64,000 nucleotides of DNA from Alteromonas sp. BL110 (GTDB lineage Bacteria > Pseudomonadota > Gammaproteobacteria > Enterobacterales > Alteromonadaceae). The stretch spans positions 868,001 through 932,000 of the forward strand of contig NZ_CP031967.1 in assembly GCF_003443615.1 (NCBI RefSeq), given 5' to 3'. Of this stretch, positions 9,563-19,797 are shown piece after piece; the first letter of the stretch is position 1, and the number at the start of each line of letters is the position of its first letter. Position numbers and translations under genes: made by a program. The notes under the pieces were generated by a model. That model saw nothing but the letters and a program-made list of their open reading frames with translations. It searched no databases and had not been told where the DNA came from.

Positions 9563-10573
9563 TTATTGTGCGTCGAACATCACTTTAGCGGTATCGAGCA
9601 TACGGTTTGCAAAACCCCATTCGTTGTCACACCACACCAGTGTTTTTACTAGCTGCTTGTGACTGACTCTTGTTTGTGTGCCATCTACAATACACGAGTG
9701 AGGGTCGTGATTGAAATCTACGGACACCAAAGGCTCTTCGGTATAGTCCAAAATGCCCTGCAAACGCCCCGCTTTAGCATTGCGAAGTGCTTGATTCACC
9801 TGTTCAATGGTTACCTTAGACTGAAGCGTTACGCTTAAATCCATGGCGGTAACATTGATTGTAGGCACACGCACAGCAATGGCTTCGAACTTACCTGCAA
9901 ACTTAGGCAGAATGCGCTCTATACCGGCAGCAAGGCGTGTATCAACGGGAATAATGGACTGACTGGCAGCGCGGGTTCTGCGCAAATCTTCGTGGTAAGC
10001 GTCAATAACTTGCTGGTCGTGCATAGATGCGTGAATGGTTGTGATCGTACCACTTTCAACACCGAATGCAGCGTCTAGCGCTTGGATAACAGGAACAATA
10101 CAGTTTGTGGTGCAAGAGCCGTTGGAGACTAATTTTTGTTCACTGGTCAACGTGTCTTCGTTGGTGCCAAAAATAACGGTATTGTCTAAATCAGAAGACC
10201 CAGGTGAAGAGAAAAGCACTTTACCAGCGCCTGCATTTAAATGCGCTTGCCCCGATGCTCTGTCATCAAACTTGCCCGTACACTCAAGCACAATATCAAC
10301 GCCTAAGTCTTTCCAGGGTAGGTCTTTAATATCGCTTATCGCGAGCAGCGTAATATCGTCACCTGCCACATTAAGCGTGTTGTTTTCTAAGGCCACATCA
10401 AAACGGAACCGCCCGTGGGCGGTATCGTATTTAAGTAAATGTGCTATGCCTTCGGGTTTAGCTATGTCGTTAATGGCCACCACGTTAAATTCGTTGTTGC
10501 GCCCACTTTCATACAGCGCGCGCAACACGTTACGGCCAATACGACCAAACCCATTTATGGCAATATTTACCAT
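9563..10573 (-). CDS. epd: D-erythrose-4-phosphate dehydrogenase
   Basis: The 336-residue enzyme oxidises erythrose 4-phosphate to 4-phosphoerythronate, the first step of pyridoxal phosphate synthesis by the DXP-dependent route. It has the GAPDH fold: NAD-binding [19 protein letters not shown] at the N-terminus and the catalytic Cys in SNGSCTTNC. Features that separate Epd from glycolytic GAPDH are visible, namely [20 protein letters not shown] and [20 protein letters not shown], both nearly identical to E. coli Epd. It lies 18 bp after the transketolase gene and upstream of pgk, the usual context for epd. A true GapA should therefore be encoded elsewhere. Confidence 0.95.
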   Translation of the reverse strand: MVNIAINGFGRIGRNVLRALYESGRNNEFNVVAINDIAKPEGIAHLLKYDTAHGRFRFDVALENNTLNVAGDDITLLAISDIKDLPWKDLGVDIVLECTGKFDDRASGQAHLNAGAGKVLFSSPGSSDLDNTVIFGTNEDTLTSEQKLVSNGSCTTNCIVPVIQALDAAFGVESGTITTIHASMHDQQVIDAYHEDLRRTRAASQSIIPVDTRLAAGIERILPKFAGKFEAIAVRVPTINVTAMDLSVTLQSKVTIEQVNQALRNAKAGRLQGILDYTEEPLVSVDFNHDPHSCIVDGTQTRVSHKQLVKTLVWCDNEWGFANRMLDTAKVMFDAQ

Positions 10574-10591
10574 AGGCTTATCTATTACCTC

Positions 10592-12583
10592 TTACAGAGA
10601 CAGTGCAGCCTCTACTACAGCGTCAGTGGTAATGTTGAAGTGCTTAAATAGGTCGCCTGCAGGTGCAGACTCACCAAAGGTGTCCATACCTACGATAGCG
10701 CCGTTAAAGCCAACGTACTTGTACCAACTGTCTTTAGACAAGGCTTCAACCGCTACACGTTTCACAACACTAGACGGCAATACGCTTTCACGGTAATCAG
10801 CAGACTGACGGTCAAATACGTCAGTTGATGGCATAGATACTACGCGAACGGCCTTACCTTGCTCGGTAAGTTTTTCTGCGGCTTCAACGGCTAGCTGAAC
10901 TTCAGAACCGGTACCAATCAGAATAAGCTCTGGTGTACCTTCACAGTCTTTAAGTACGTAACCGCCTTTCGCGATATCTGAAACTTGTTGAGCCGTTCTT
11001 TCTTGCTGGGCTAAGCCTTGACGCGTGAAGATTAGGGTTGTTGGGCCGTCAGTGCGCTCAATAGCAGACTTCCACGACACAGCAGACTCAACCTGATCAC
11101 AAGGACGCCAGTTATCAAGGTTAGGTGTTGCACGTAGAGCAACCACCTGCTCTACTGGCTGGTGCGTTGGGCCGTCTTCACCCAGACCAATTGAGTCGTG
11201 GGTGTAAACGAAAATAGCAGGCTGCTTCATTAGGGCCGCCATACGCACCGCATTACGTGCATATTCCATAAACATTAGGAAGGTTGCGCCGTACGCCTTG
11301 AAGCCACCGTGAAGGACAATACCATTCATCATGGCAGACATACCAAACTCACGCACACCGTAATAAATGTAGTTACCTGATGCATCGTTTGCTTCAACGC
11401 CTTTGCTACCTTCCCAAATGGTAAGGTTAGAACCCGCAAGGTCGGCAGAGCCGCCTAATAGCTCCGGAAGTAACGGGCCAAAGGCGTTTAATGCATTTTG
11501 CGACGCTTTACGTGAAGCAATGTTTTGTGGGTTAGCTTGAAGCTCAGCAATAATTGCATCTGCTTTGTCGCTGAAATCTGCTGGCAGTTCGCCATTTACA
11601 CGGCGTTTAAATTCTGCTGCAAGCTCTGGATAAGCCGCTTCGTATGCTGCGAAAGCGTCGTTCCACGCGCTTTCCGCTTTTGAACCTTTCTCCTTACCGT
11701 CCCAGCCCGCGTAAATATCGTCTGGAATTTCGAACGCGCCATGGCTCCAGCCAAGCTTCTCACGCGTAGCGACAATTTCGTCATCGCCTAACGGTGCACC
11801 GTGGCACGACTCGGTACCTTCTTTATTAGGCGAACCAAAGCCAATGGTGGTTTTACAACAAATCAGTGTAGGCTGCGCCGTATTCGCTTGCGCTTTTTCA
11901 ATAGCAGCTTTGACTTGCTCTGCATCGTGACCGTCAACACCTTCAATCACCTCCCAGCCGTAGCTCTTGAAGCGTGCCGGTGTATCGTCAGTGAACCAGC
12001 CTTCTACTTCACCATCAATTGAAATGCCGTTGTCATCCCAGAATGCGATGAGCTTACCAAGGCCAAGTGTACCTGCTAATGAACACGTCTCGTGAGAGAT
12101 ACCTTCCATCAAGCAGCCGTCGCCTAAGAATGCATAGGTGTGGTGATCAACAATGGTGTGACCGTCTTTGTTAAATTGGGCCGCCAATACTTTTTCAGCA
12201 AGCGCCATACCGACTGCATTACTGATACCTTGACCTAGTGGACCAGTGGTGGTTTCGACACCTGGCGCGTAACCGTACTCTGGGTGACCAGGCGTTTTAG
12301 AATGCAACTGACGGAAGTTCTTCAACTCTTCAATAGGCAGTTCGTAGCCTGAAAGATGTAGTAGAGAGTACAACAGCATCGAGCCGTGACCGTTTGAAAG
12401 TACAAAGCGATCGCGATTAGCCCAAGACGGGTTCGCAGGATTGTGTGATAAGAAATCACCCCATAGTACCTGCGCAATATCAGCCATCCCCATTGGGGCG
12501 CCTGGGTGACCAGATTTAGCTTGTTGAACGGCGTCCATGCTTAATGCACGGATAGCATTGGCGAGTTCACGACGAGAGGGCAT
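10592..12583 (-). CDS. tkt: Transketolase
   Basis: The 663-residue thiamine-diphosphate enzyme moves two-carbon units between pentose phosphate sugars and also makes erythrose 4-phosphate, the substrate of the adjacent Epd. The N-terminal domain shows [20 protein letters not shown] and the ThDP-binding [12 protein letters not shown] stretch. The pyrimidine domain shows [19 protein letters not shown]. The length matches E. coli TktA. It is first of the minus-strand cluster and is transcribed divergently from metK. The tkt-epd spacing of 18 bp argues for cotranscription. Confidence 0.98.
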   Translation of the reverse strand: MPSRRELANAIRALSMDAVQQAKSGHPGAPMGMADIAQVLWGDFLSHNPANPSWANRDRFVLSNGHGSMLLYSLLHLSGYELPIEELKNFRQLHSKTPGHPEYGYAPGVETTTGPLGQGISNAVGMALAEKVLAAQFNKDGHTIVDHHTYAFLGDGCLMEGISHETCSLAGTLGLGKLIAFWDDNGISIDGEVEGWFTDDTPARFKSYGWEVIEGVDGHDAEQVKAAIEKAQANTAQPTLICCKTTIGFGSPNKEGTESCHGAPLGDDEIVATREKLGWSHGAFEIPDDIYAGWDGKEKGSKAESAWNDAFAAYEAAYPELAAEFKRRVNGELPADFSDKADAIIAELQANPQNIASRKASQNALNAFGPLLPELLGGSADLAGSNLTIWEGSKGVEANDASGNYIYYGVREFGMSAMMNGIVLHGGFKAYGATFLMFMEYARNAVRMAALMKQPAIFVYTHDSIGLGEDGPTHQPVEQVVALRATPNLDNWRPCDQVESAVSWKSAIERTDGPTTLIFTRQGLAQQERTAQQVSDIAKGGYVLKDCEGTPELILIGTGSEVQLAVEAAEKLTEQGKAVRVVSMPSTDVFDRQSADYRESVLPSSVVKRVAVEALSKDSWYKYVGFNGAIVGMDTFGESAPAGDLFKHFNITTDAVVEAALSL

Positions 12584-12979
12584 GTTGTCTCCTGATTTAT
12601 TTTGTATCTTTTGGTACCACGGTAGTAATTGATGTGAGTACTGAGGAACATCAATTTTTTGCTCTTACTCTACTTCTAGGCACTTTTGAATGTGAGGCTA
12701 TTCTTACCCATGCCACCTTTCAGTTCAATGGATTTTCATTGCCATTATCGAAAGTAAATCCAAAAACATCAGAGAAGCTTATAAAGCTCACAGAATTGTG
12801 GATAACATTCCTTATACTTTGTCTTTGTTCTACATCGAAATAACCCTAAAAATGATCGGGTTATGTCAACTATTCGTAACAAAGAGACTTTTAGACGTCT
12901 AGAAGTAAAGACTGGTATTTATAACTTGTTTTAGTACAATATACGACTATTTTGATAATTTAACGCTTACGGAGCATTT
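12584..12979. promoter_or_regulatory. Divergent tkt/metK promoter region
   Basis: This 396-bp AT-rich gap separates the divergent tkt and metK genes. The only recognised operator is the met-box array at 12885-12916. A TACAAT hexamer at 12935-12940 could be the metK -10 element. There is no sign of a SAM riboswitch fold. An open frame at 12634-12843 lacks coding character and is not called. Confidence 0.5.
12885..12916 (+). promoter_or_regulatory. Tandem met boxes (MetJ operator) upstream of metK
   Basis: The octamer AGACGTCT at 12893-12900 is the exact MetJ consensus. In-phase neighbours AGAAGTAA (12901-12908) and AGACTGGT (12909-12916) each match at 5 of 8 positions, and 12885-12892 (GAGACTTT) is a weaker unit. 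MetJ binds two or more adjacent octamers cooperatively with SAM as corepressor. Placement 64-95 bp before the metK start, and the identity of the gene, support the call. Confidence 0.72.
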
Positions 12980-14125
12980 ATGGCCACGCATTTATTCACA
13001 TCCGAGTCAGTGTCTGAAGGACATCCGGACAAAATTGCTGATCAGATCTCAGATGCGGTTCTTGACGCTATTTTAGAACAAGATCCTCGCGCTCGGGTGG
13101 CCTGCGAAACGTATGTAAAAACCGGTATGGTTTTAGTAGGTGGTGAAGTTACCACTTCTGCATGGGTAGACATTGAAGAGCTTACTCGTAACACAGTAAA
13201 AGAAATTGGCTATACGCATTCAGACATGGGCTTTGACGCCGATTCATGTGCCGTATTAAATGCTATTGGTAAACAGTCTCCTGATATTAATCAAGGTGTT
13301 GATCGCGCAAGCTTGGAAGAACAAGGCGCGGGCGACCAAGGCCTAATGTTCGGTTACGCTAGCGATGAAACTGACGTACTAATGCCGGCGCCTATCACGT
13401 ACTCTCACCGCCTTGTACAAAAGCAAGCGGAAGTACGTAAATCTGGCAAACTAGATTGGTTGCGTCCAGATGCAAAAAGCCAAATCACTTTTAAATACGA
13501 AAACGACAAGCCAGTGGGCATTGACGCGGTGGTACTTTCAACCCAGCACTGTGACTCAGTAAGCACTGAAACGGTTCGCGAAGCGGTAATGGAAGAAATC
13601 ATCAAGCCAGTACTGCCAAGTGAATGGATTGATGGAAATACGCGCTTTCACATCAACCCAACGGGTCGATTTGTTATCGGTGGTCCAATGGGCGACTGCG
13701 GCTTAACAGGCCGTAAAATCATCGTGGATACTTACGGCGGTATGGCTCGTCACGGTGGTGGTGCGTTCTCAGGTAAAGATCCATCAAAAGTAGACCGCAG
13801 TGCAGCATACGCGGGTCGTTATGTGGCTAAAAACATTGTTGCCGCGGGTCTTGCTAAGCGCTGTGAAATCCAGGTGTCTTACGCCATCGGTGTGGCAGAG
13901 CCGACCTCTATCAGCATTGATACCTTCGGTACAGGTGTAGTAGATGAGAAAACTCTTGTTGCACTTGTTCGCGAACATTTCGACTTACGTCCTTATGGTC
14001 TTATTCAGATGCTTGACCTTGAGCGCCCAATTTATCGCCCTACTGCAGCGTACGGTCACTTTGGTCGTGACGAATTCCCATGGGAAGCAACGGATAAAGC
14101 ACAAGCGTTGAAAGCTTCAGTTTAA
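12980..14125 (+). CDS. metK: S-adenosylmethionine synthase
   Basis: The 381-residue enzyme makes SAM from methionine and ATP. Signature elements are [20 protein letters not shown] at the N-terminus, [17 protein letters not shown] (adenosine site) and the phosphate loop [19 protein letters not shown]. The length is normal. A GGAG ribosome site sits 7 bases before the ATG. The gene is monocistronic, with a MetJ-type operator upstream and a strong terminator downstream, so SAM should feed back on its own synthesis. Confidence 0.98.
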   Translation: MATHLFTSESVSEGHPDKIADQISDAVLDAILEQDPRARVACETYVKTGMVLVGGEVTTSAWVDIEELTRNTVKEIGYTHSDMGFDADSCAVLNAIGKQSPDINQGVDRASLEEQGAGDQGLMFGYASDETDVLMPAPITYSHRLVQKQAEVRKSGKLDWLRPDAKSQITFKYENDKPVGIDAVVLSTQHCDSVSTETVREAVMEEIIKPVLPSEWIDGNTRFHINPTGRFVIGGPMGDCGLTGRKIIVDTYGGMARHGGGAFSGKDPSKVDRSAAYAGRYVAKNIVAAGLAKRCEIQVSYAIGVAEPTSISIDTFGTGVVDEKTLVALVREHFDLRPYGLIQMLDLERPIYRPTAAYGHFGRDEFPWEATDKAQALKASV

Positions 14126-14150
14126 TTCTATAAGCATATAACGCTTTTCG

Positions 14151-14211
14151 AAAACGCCGCTAGGTTGTTACGCTCTACATTGAAGCTATACAACCTAGCG
14201 GCGTTTTTTTA
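14151..14211 (+). terminator. Strong Rho-independent terminator of metK
   Basis: An 18-bp perfect stem (14151-14168 with 14190-14207; core AACGCCGCTAGGTTGT) is followed by a run of seven T residues. It begins 26 bp past the metK stop. Confidence 0.92.
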
Positions 14212-14370
14212 TTGACGTCTGTCGAGTTAATTAAGTTAGCTAGATAGATTAAAAACGGTATAGACCATTTCCATCCTTTGTTTTTGGAACTATGCTTAAA
14301 TAACGAACACACTGTCGCTTGTAGTTTCTAGTTGTTTACAAGCCATGATAACAACAACTTGGACTCTTCC

Positions 14371-14841
14371 ATGAATATGGCTACTGGTATTTTCTTCGCC
14401 TTTGCACTGGCTGTCTCAATAACAGCCTTACCTGTGTTCGCGGATGTAAATGATACCCACTACAGCCCAATTCAATTTAAGAGCAAAAAGATAGCTCGGT
14501 GGCAGCTAACCAGTATGTACCGCGTTCAATCTACGACCGAAACCTACCTTTACGACAACACTTATACCTATCCAGCGGGTTCACAAGGTATCTTTAGCGC
14601 CAGCCGGCGGTTTAATACTTGGGTGCCACAGAAGGTCTATGCAACCTACAAAACAAACAATACCGCTTTTCAACATTATGCCGAATGGCTTTATTTACCT
14701 CACGATGTAGGTACTTTTACGCGATTGGGCTGGCTACTTGGCCAAAGTGAAGGGTTAAATATGGCCGTAGAGCTTGAGCATAGACAAGTTGGAGAAGAAG
14801 AGAATATGGCGCTTTCTTTAGGTGTTAATTACCTGTTCTAG
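14371..14841 (+). CDS. Exported protein of unknown function, possible outer-membrane protein
   Basis: I do not recognise a family. The frame is open from a TTG at 14332, but the ATG at 14371 gives a clean signal peptide (MATGIFFAFALAVSITALPVFA) and is preferred; 156 residues. The mature part has alternating aromatic and polar residues (WQLTSMYRVQSTTETYLY, KVYATYKTNNTAFQHYAEW) and ends in Phe (LGVNYLF), as beta-barrel outer-membrane proteins do. The size would fit an 8-strand barrel. It lies alone between metK and a convergent exonuclease gene, and no function can be inferred from the neighbours. Confidence 0.6.
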   Translation: MNMATGIFFAFALAVSITALPVFADVNDTHYSPIQFKSKKIARWQLTSMYRVQSTTETYLYDNTYTYPAGSQGIFSASRRFNTWVPQKVYATYKTNNTAFQHYAEWLYLPHDVGTFTRLGWLLGQSEGLNMAVELEHRQVGEEENMALSLGVNYLF

Positions 14842-14917
14842 GAATATCACTACCTTTAGCTTACTGAACGCCGTAACGTCAAAATTGTGCCTCCCTTACT
14901 GTAAAGGCAACACAGAA

Positions 14918-15421
14918 TCACTTCTGAGTGAGCGCCATCGTTTTCGCATAGGTTTGCTGTATTATCATTGCATCAGAACTCGCCCGATGACGTTTTACGT
15001 CTAGCTCAGCGGAAAGACTATTTTTGACGTCGTGCCAGTTATCCATCTGAGATTCAGTCAATATATATTCAAGAGCACGGCAGGTAAACGACATGTCAAT
15101 TTGCGCTGCTGAGTACAGTTTTATTAACCAAGGGTTATCTACCACCCATCCGTCACTGTATACAACCGTATTCCCTAAAAAATTATTGAGCTCAACACAC
15201 ACTTTGTGAGGCTCTTCGCCCCGAGCTTGTAACATTTGTTGAGAAATGCCGTGCAGCGATTGTGCTTTTGTATCCCAGTGCACCCAAGAGTCAAATGGCC
15301 TCAGTAGCTTGCACCACTTTGCACCATCATAGCGCACAATGCCTATTTCTATGGGGTAACTTGCTGCCCCAAATCCACTTGCTTCCACATCTATAATTGT
15401 AGGCAATGTTGTATTTTGCAC
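14918..15421 (-). CDS. DEDDh-type 3'-5' exonuclease domain protein
   Basis: The 167-residue product is a single exonuclease domain. The metal-binding residues can be followed in order: Asp11-x-Glu13 in IIDVEASGFG, an Asp in WVVDNPW, and His/Asp in KRHRASSDA, the DEDDh pattern of DnaQ-like nucleases. The start is a GTG at 15421 with GGAG five bases upstream. The protein is shorter than RNase T or the DnaQ epsilon subunit and lacks extra domains. It is convergent with the preceding gene. The DNA or RNA substrate cannot be inferred. Confidence 0.8.
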   Translation of the reverse strand: MQNTTLPTIIDVEASGFGAASYPIEIGIVRYDGAKWCKLLRPFDSWVHWDTKAQSLHGISQQMLQARGEEPHKVCVELNNFLGNTVVYSDGWVVDNPWLIKLYSAAQIDMSFTCRALEYILTESQMDNWHDVKNSLSAELDVKRHRASSDAMIIQQTYAKTMALTQK

Positions 15422-15740
15422 TTACGCTCCAAACTACTGTTCTCCCTAATTTGTGTCAGAAAAAGAGAATATCCTTCACACTGGCACAGGTGTTTTTCAA
15501 TTTTCATCGTGCTCTATGCCCTCGCATAGATGCTCACCAAATCACCATTTAGCTTCATACCTAGTGTTCGATAGCAGAATCGTGCCACATTGGTTTACTA
15601 CCAAAAGAAGTGTAGTGGGTGTTTCCTAGAAAAACTGTCTACATAACAAGCAAAATTAGACTAAAGGATAATGCGTAAATAATAAAACGCTCAGCACATT
15701 GCTATACACTTTTAAGGGTAATCAATCAGGTGACTAACCC
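15422..15740. other. Divergent intergenic region, no recognised element
   Basis: These 319 bp separate the divergent exonuclease and binding-protein genes. The sequence is AT-rich and must carry both promoters, but I see no convincing hairpin, operator or small gene. Confidence 0.4.
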
Positions 15741-16919
15741 ATGCGTGTACATCTTCTTCTATCAGCGCTTCTCGGCTTTATACTCTTGTTTAATTCATGC
15801 CAAGCTGACAGCACTCAAGCGCCGTTAATTATAGGTATTGATGCAGACCTCTCAGCGGTTGCTATAGAGGGAGGTGTTGCTATCACTCGAGGCGTAGAGC
15901 TAGCCGTTGAAGAGATCAACGCAAATGGGGGGATACTTGGTCGTACACTTAAAGTGATTGCGAAAGACCATCGAGGAAACCCAGCTCGCGGTATTTACAA
16001 CATTGAAAAGTTTGCGCAAATGCCAAACCTGCTAGCCGTCATCGGCGGTGTACACACTCCTGTGGTGCTTGCGGAAATTGATATTATACATGCGAAAAAT
16101 ATTCTTATGCTGGTTCCCTGGGCCGCCGGCACCCCCATAGTAGACAATGAGCACTCCCCCAATAACGTTTTTAGGGTCTCAGTACGTGACGCTGAAGCAG
16201 CGTCTGTACTTATAGACTTTGTTAAATCCAGAGAATTATCAAGTGTCGCTTTGGTACTGGAGCGTACAGGGTGGGGACGCTCTAACCTTGAGTCTTTGAC
16301 TAAAGCTGCTCAGGAAAAAGGGGTAAACATTAGCGCAACGTATTGGATTAATTGGCAACAGAAAGATTTTTCTGAAGATGCTAAGGCAATAAAAGATACG
16401 AAGGCGGACAGTGTCATATTAGTTACCAACGTACCTGAAGGTGTGGTTGTTGTAGATGCATTGGCTGAACAAGGGCTAAGCTCGCTCCCTGTTGTTTCTC
16501 ACTGGGGTATAGCGTCAGGTCAGTTCGCATCTCAACTAGCCAACCCTATCAATCAGCACGACATATCAGTTCTTCAAACGTTTCACTTCCACCATCAGAA
16601 AAATAACAAGGCTAAACAACTGTTAGAAGCCTATTATAATAAATATGGGCTTATTGATGCATCAGCTATAGAAGGTGTCACGGGTTTAGCCCATGCATAT
16701 GATTTAATTCATTTAATTGCTATCGCTGCCGATAAAGCGAATAGCATACAAGTTAACGAATTGCGCAATGCTCTCGAGTCGCTTAAAGACATCCAGGGCG
16801 CTGTTAAATACTATGAAGCTCCATTCACTAAAGAAAGGCATGATGCACTTTGGTCAAAGGATTATTTTATGACGAAGATTAATGATAAAGGCCATTTGGT
16901 AACAACGGGCAAGAAATAA
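15741..16919 (+). CDS. Periplasmic ligand-binding protein (branched-chain amino acid/urea type, Peripla_BP_6)
   Basis: The 392-residue protein has a signal peptide (MRVHLLLSALLGFILLFNSC) and the type I periplasmic binding fold seen in LivJ/UrtA-like proteins. ITRGVELAVEEINANGGILG is the helix-1 signature, and LLAVIGGVHTPVVLAEIDI with SVALVLERTGWGRS are lobe-one strands. No ABC permease or ATPase gene is nearby. The stop codon instead overlaps the start of a hybrid histidine kinase (TAATG), so the protein probably presents a ligand to that sensor and is not a transport component. An AGGTGA ribosome site precedes the ATG. The ligand is unknown. Confidence 0.88.
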   Translation: MRVHLLLSALLGFILLFNSCQADSTQAPLIIGIDADLSAVAIEGGVAITRGVELAVEEINANGGILGRTLKVIAKDHRGNPARGIYNIEKFAQMPNLLAVIGGVHTPVVLAEIDIIHAKNILMLVPWAAGTPIVDNEHSPNNVFRVSVRDAEAASVLIDFVKSRELSSVALVLERTGWGRSNLESLTKAAQEKGVNISATYWINWQQKDFSEDAKAIKDTKADSVILVTNVPEGVVVVDALAEQGLSSLPVVSHWGIASGQFASQLANPINQHDISVLQTFHFHHQKNNKAKQLLEAYYNKYGLIDASAIEGVTGLAHAYDLIHLIAIAADKANSIQVNELRNALESLKDIQGAVKYYEAPFTKERHDALWSKDYFMTKINDKGHLVTTGKK

Positions 16920-19789
16920 TGCAGCATGAACCTATGAGGCTGCGTTCTTTATTGCTTTCAAGCATGATCCCAAGGCTAGCGTTGCTAATAGCAGTGCTGT
17001 CCATTACGCTAGTTGCCCTTTCCTTTCATTTCATTGTTAAGCAAAGTAATGCCCTTCAGCAGCAGTCGGTAGAAGGGCTCGAGCAAGATATTAGCTTCAT
17101 TGTAAGCGATACAACACGTCAGCTTGCAGATTTAGCGGCAAACGACATTATTATTAATTCGCTGGTCGATATTCAGCAGCGAGATAATTACCTACCTATG
17201 TTTTTTCGCTCTTTAAATCTCACCCAAGCAAAAACTGTAGAATTCGCACTGTTTGATTTTGCAGGTGAGAAAGTTATCGACAAAAACTGGAGTGCTACGC
17301 TTCCTGAGTCGTTAAGCAGTGCTTGGCGTCAGCAAACGCTTGGCTCATCAAACACCTTTTCTTCCGTATCTAAATACGGAGTCGTAATTAGCGTTCCCGT
17401 TTTACTCAATGGCGTCTCTGAAGGTGCCCTTGTCATGTATGTCGACAGCCTTCAATCATTACTGGCGCCCTATCCTAGACTTACTAACCAGTTAGTTACA
17501 GATTCAAACGGCAATGTACTATTTAGTAGCGAGCCCTCTTTAATAGCACCAAAATCAAGCTTTTTGGCGTTTAACCAAAGCGGTTATTCTATTAAGCAAA
17601 CTAGCTGGAAGAACCTTCAGTTATATAGCGTTAAGCCAACTATCACTGCATACAGAGAGGTTGCTTGGACAGGCATCGTTTTATTAGCAATGATCGTGGG
17701 GTTCATTTTCATTATATTACATATGGTGAGTATGACCGGAACCTTAGCCGAACGAACCCTTTCGACGCTTTATGACGATATTAAAAATCGCCTCACTAGT
17801 GACAAAACGACGCCTTTAAACGATGAGTTGCAAGTTGAAGCAAAAGAGTTAGCCGACATTCGAGCTGCCTTCGACAAACTTATTTGGGATTTGACCGAGG
17901 TTTCTCTGTCTAACGAACAGTTTTCAAATGTGTTGGAGTCGATGGGCGACATGCTGGTTGTGGTCGATCAGAATCAAGAAATACTCATTTCAAATAAACG
18001 CTTCGACTTTTTTTGCGATGACCAATACGGTGAAAAGAATGCAATCTTGAAACTGATAGTGAGGAAGCTAGCTACACAGCAGAGCGATGAACTAACGCAC
18101 TTTTCAGTGAATTCGGGCAAAGAGCTTTATATTCGCTGGACAAAAGCATCGCTTGCCGACGTAAATGGTAATATTCGTGGTGATATATATGTAGGCAGTG
18201 ACGTTACCGAGCAGCGCGCATTAGAAAACCACGTTAACGTACTTACCCATGCCATGGATGAAGCGACTGTTTCAATTATTATTTCTGACGTCAAACGAGT
18301 TGGCCAGCCAATTATTTATGTAAATAGTGCATTTGAGGAATTAACTGGTTACAAACGAAGTGAAATGATTGGCCACAACTGCCGCTCTATGCAAGGTGAT
18401 GAAACCAGTAAGCAAACCGTTGAGCAAATTCGCAAAGCCATTGCAACACGTGAGCCTATCGAAACGACATTACTCAATTATAGAAAAGACGGCAGCGCTT
18501 TTTATAACCGATTAAATTTAACCCCGGTTAAAACCGATGGTGAGGTGACGCATTACATCGGTTTCCAGCAAGATGTTACGCAACAGCGACAAACGGAACA
18601 ATACCTTCAAGAAGCGAGAGAGAAAGCCGAAGAGTCTGCTCGACTGAAATCCAGTTTCTTAGCGAGTATGAGCCATGAAATACGTACGCCTATCCACGGT
18701 ATATCGGGTGTTTTACAGTTAATGGCAAACTCTGAACTTACCGAAGAGCAAAAGCATTACCTTTCACTCGCTAAATTTAGTATTCAGGGCCTTTTACATA
18801 TCGTAAATGACATTTTGGACTTTTCTAAAATTGAAGCAGGTCAGCTACAAATAGAAGATAACCCTTTCGATATTTTAGAGTCCCTAGAGAATCTCCAAAG
18901 TCAGTACGCCATTATGTGCCAAGAAAAAGGCCTTGAGCTACACTTCCACTTTGATTTACAGGGTTTCCACGTTGTACTAGGTGATGACGTTCGTTTCAGG
19001 CAAATTCTGTCGAACTTGTTGGGCAACGCTGTCAAGTTTACTGACACTGGATACATTGAAGTAACCACTAGTATTAAGCAAAACGCAGACGACAGCCTCA
19101 CACTTTTATGTAGCGTAAAAGACACGGGGATAGGTATTGCACAAGATAAGCAAAGCACTATTTTTGACGTCTTCACGCAAGAAGATCTATCAACTACCCG
19201 CAAGTTTGGCGGAACCGGTCTAGGTTTATCAATTAGCAAACAACTTTGCGAACTTATGGGCGGCAATATAAAACTTGAAAGTGTAAAAGGTCACGGAAGT
19301 ACGTTCTCTTTCACTATTTCTCTTGAGCCTGCGGATGAGACTTTGCTAGTCCCCGTGCACCATGCCTCTTCATCAAAACGAGAAAAAGGTAAAAAGCGTA
19401 AAGTACTCATTGTTGAAGACAACGATATCAATCAAATAATCGTGAAACAGCATCTGAGCAACCATACTACCCTAAGCGCCAAATCGGGTTTAGAAGCACT
19501 GCAAGCATTGAATAAAATGAAAGTGACCTTTGACGTCATCTTGATGGATTGTCAAATGCCTGAAATGGATGGCTTTGAAGCAACTAAACGCATTAGAGGC
19601 GGTGAAGCTGGAGAGCGTTATCTAAACGTCCCAATCATCGCCCTAACCGCCAATGCAATGAAAGGTGATAAAGAGCGGTGTGTTGAAGCGGGAATGGACG
19701 ACTACTTAAGTAAGCCCTTCGATGCTGAAGACCTCATCGACAAGGTAGATCACTGGGCAAGTGTCGAAAGGAATGGTGAATTGGTATAA
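16919..19789 (+). CDS. Hybrid sensor histidine kinase/response regulator with two PAS domains
   Basis: The 956-residue inner-membrane sensor has TM1 near residues 14-36, a periplasmic sensing region of about 200 residues and TM2 near 246-270. Cytoplasmic domains follow: PAS (about 335-440), PAS/PAC (about 445-565, with VNSAFEELTGYKRSEMIGHN), HisKA with His586 in SMSHEIRTPIHG, HATPase (DTGIGIAQDK, KFGGTGLGLSISK), and a receiver near 825-945 with Asp877 in LMDCQMPEMDG. There is no Hpt domain, so the phosphorelay must use a separate Hpt protein. The start codon overlaps the stop of the binding-protein gene, implying a matched sensor pair. No dedicated DNA-binding regulator is adjacent. Confidence 0.95.
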   Translation: MQHEPMRLRSLLLSSMIPRLALLIAVLSITLVALSFHFIVKQSNALQQQSVEGLEQDISFIVSDTTRQLADLAANDIIINSLVDIQQRDNYLPMFFRSLNLTQAKTVEFALFDFAGEKVIDKNWSATLPESLSSAWRQQTLGSSNTFSSVSKYGVVISVPVLLNGVSEGALVMYVDSLQSLLAPYPRLTNQLVTDSNGNVLFSSEPSLIAPKSSFLAFNQSGYSIKQTSWKNLQLYSVKPTITAYREVAWTGIVLLAMIVGFIFIILHMVSMTGTLAERTLSTLYDDIKNRLTSDKTTPLNDELQVEAKELADIRAAFDKLIWDLTEVSLSNEQFSNVLESMGDMLVVVDQNQEILISNKRFDFFCDDQYGEKNAILKLIVRKLATQQSDELTHFSVNSGKELYIRWTKASLADVNGNIRGDIYVGSDVTEQRALENHVNVLTHAMDEATVSIIISDVKRVGQPIIYVNSAFEELTGYKRSEMIGHNCRSMQGDETSKQTVEQIRKAIATREPIETTLLNYRKDGSAFYNRLNLTPVKTDGEVTHYIGFQQDVTQQRQTEQYLQEAREKAEESARLKSSFLASMSHEIRTPIHGISGVLQLMANSELTEEQKHYLSLAKFSIQGLLHIVNDILDFSKIEAGQLQIEDNPFDILESLENLQSQYAIMCQEKGLELHFHFDLQGFHVVLGDDVRFRQILSNLLGNAVKFTDTGYIEVTTSIKQNADDSLTLLCSVKDTGIGIAQDKQSTIFDVFTQEDLSTTRKFGGTGLGLSISKQLCELMGGNIKLESVKGHGSTFSFTISLEPADETLLVPVHHASSSKREKGKKRKVLIVEDNDINQIIVKQHLSNHTTLSAKSGLEALQALNKMKVTFDVILMDCQMPEMDGFEATKRIRGGEAGERYLNVPIIALTANAMKGDKERCVEAGMDDYLSKPFDAEDLIDKVDHWASVERNGELV

Positions 19790-19797
19790 AGACAATG

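Noticed and set aside
12634..12843. 69-codon frame upstream of metK
   Set aside because: It has no ribosome site, AT-rich composition without codon bias, and lies in a divergent promoter region.
12584..12979. SAM riboswitch upstream of metK
   Set aside because: No SAM-I type conserved core or paired helices could be traced; met boxes explain regulation better.
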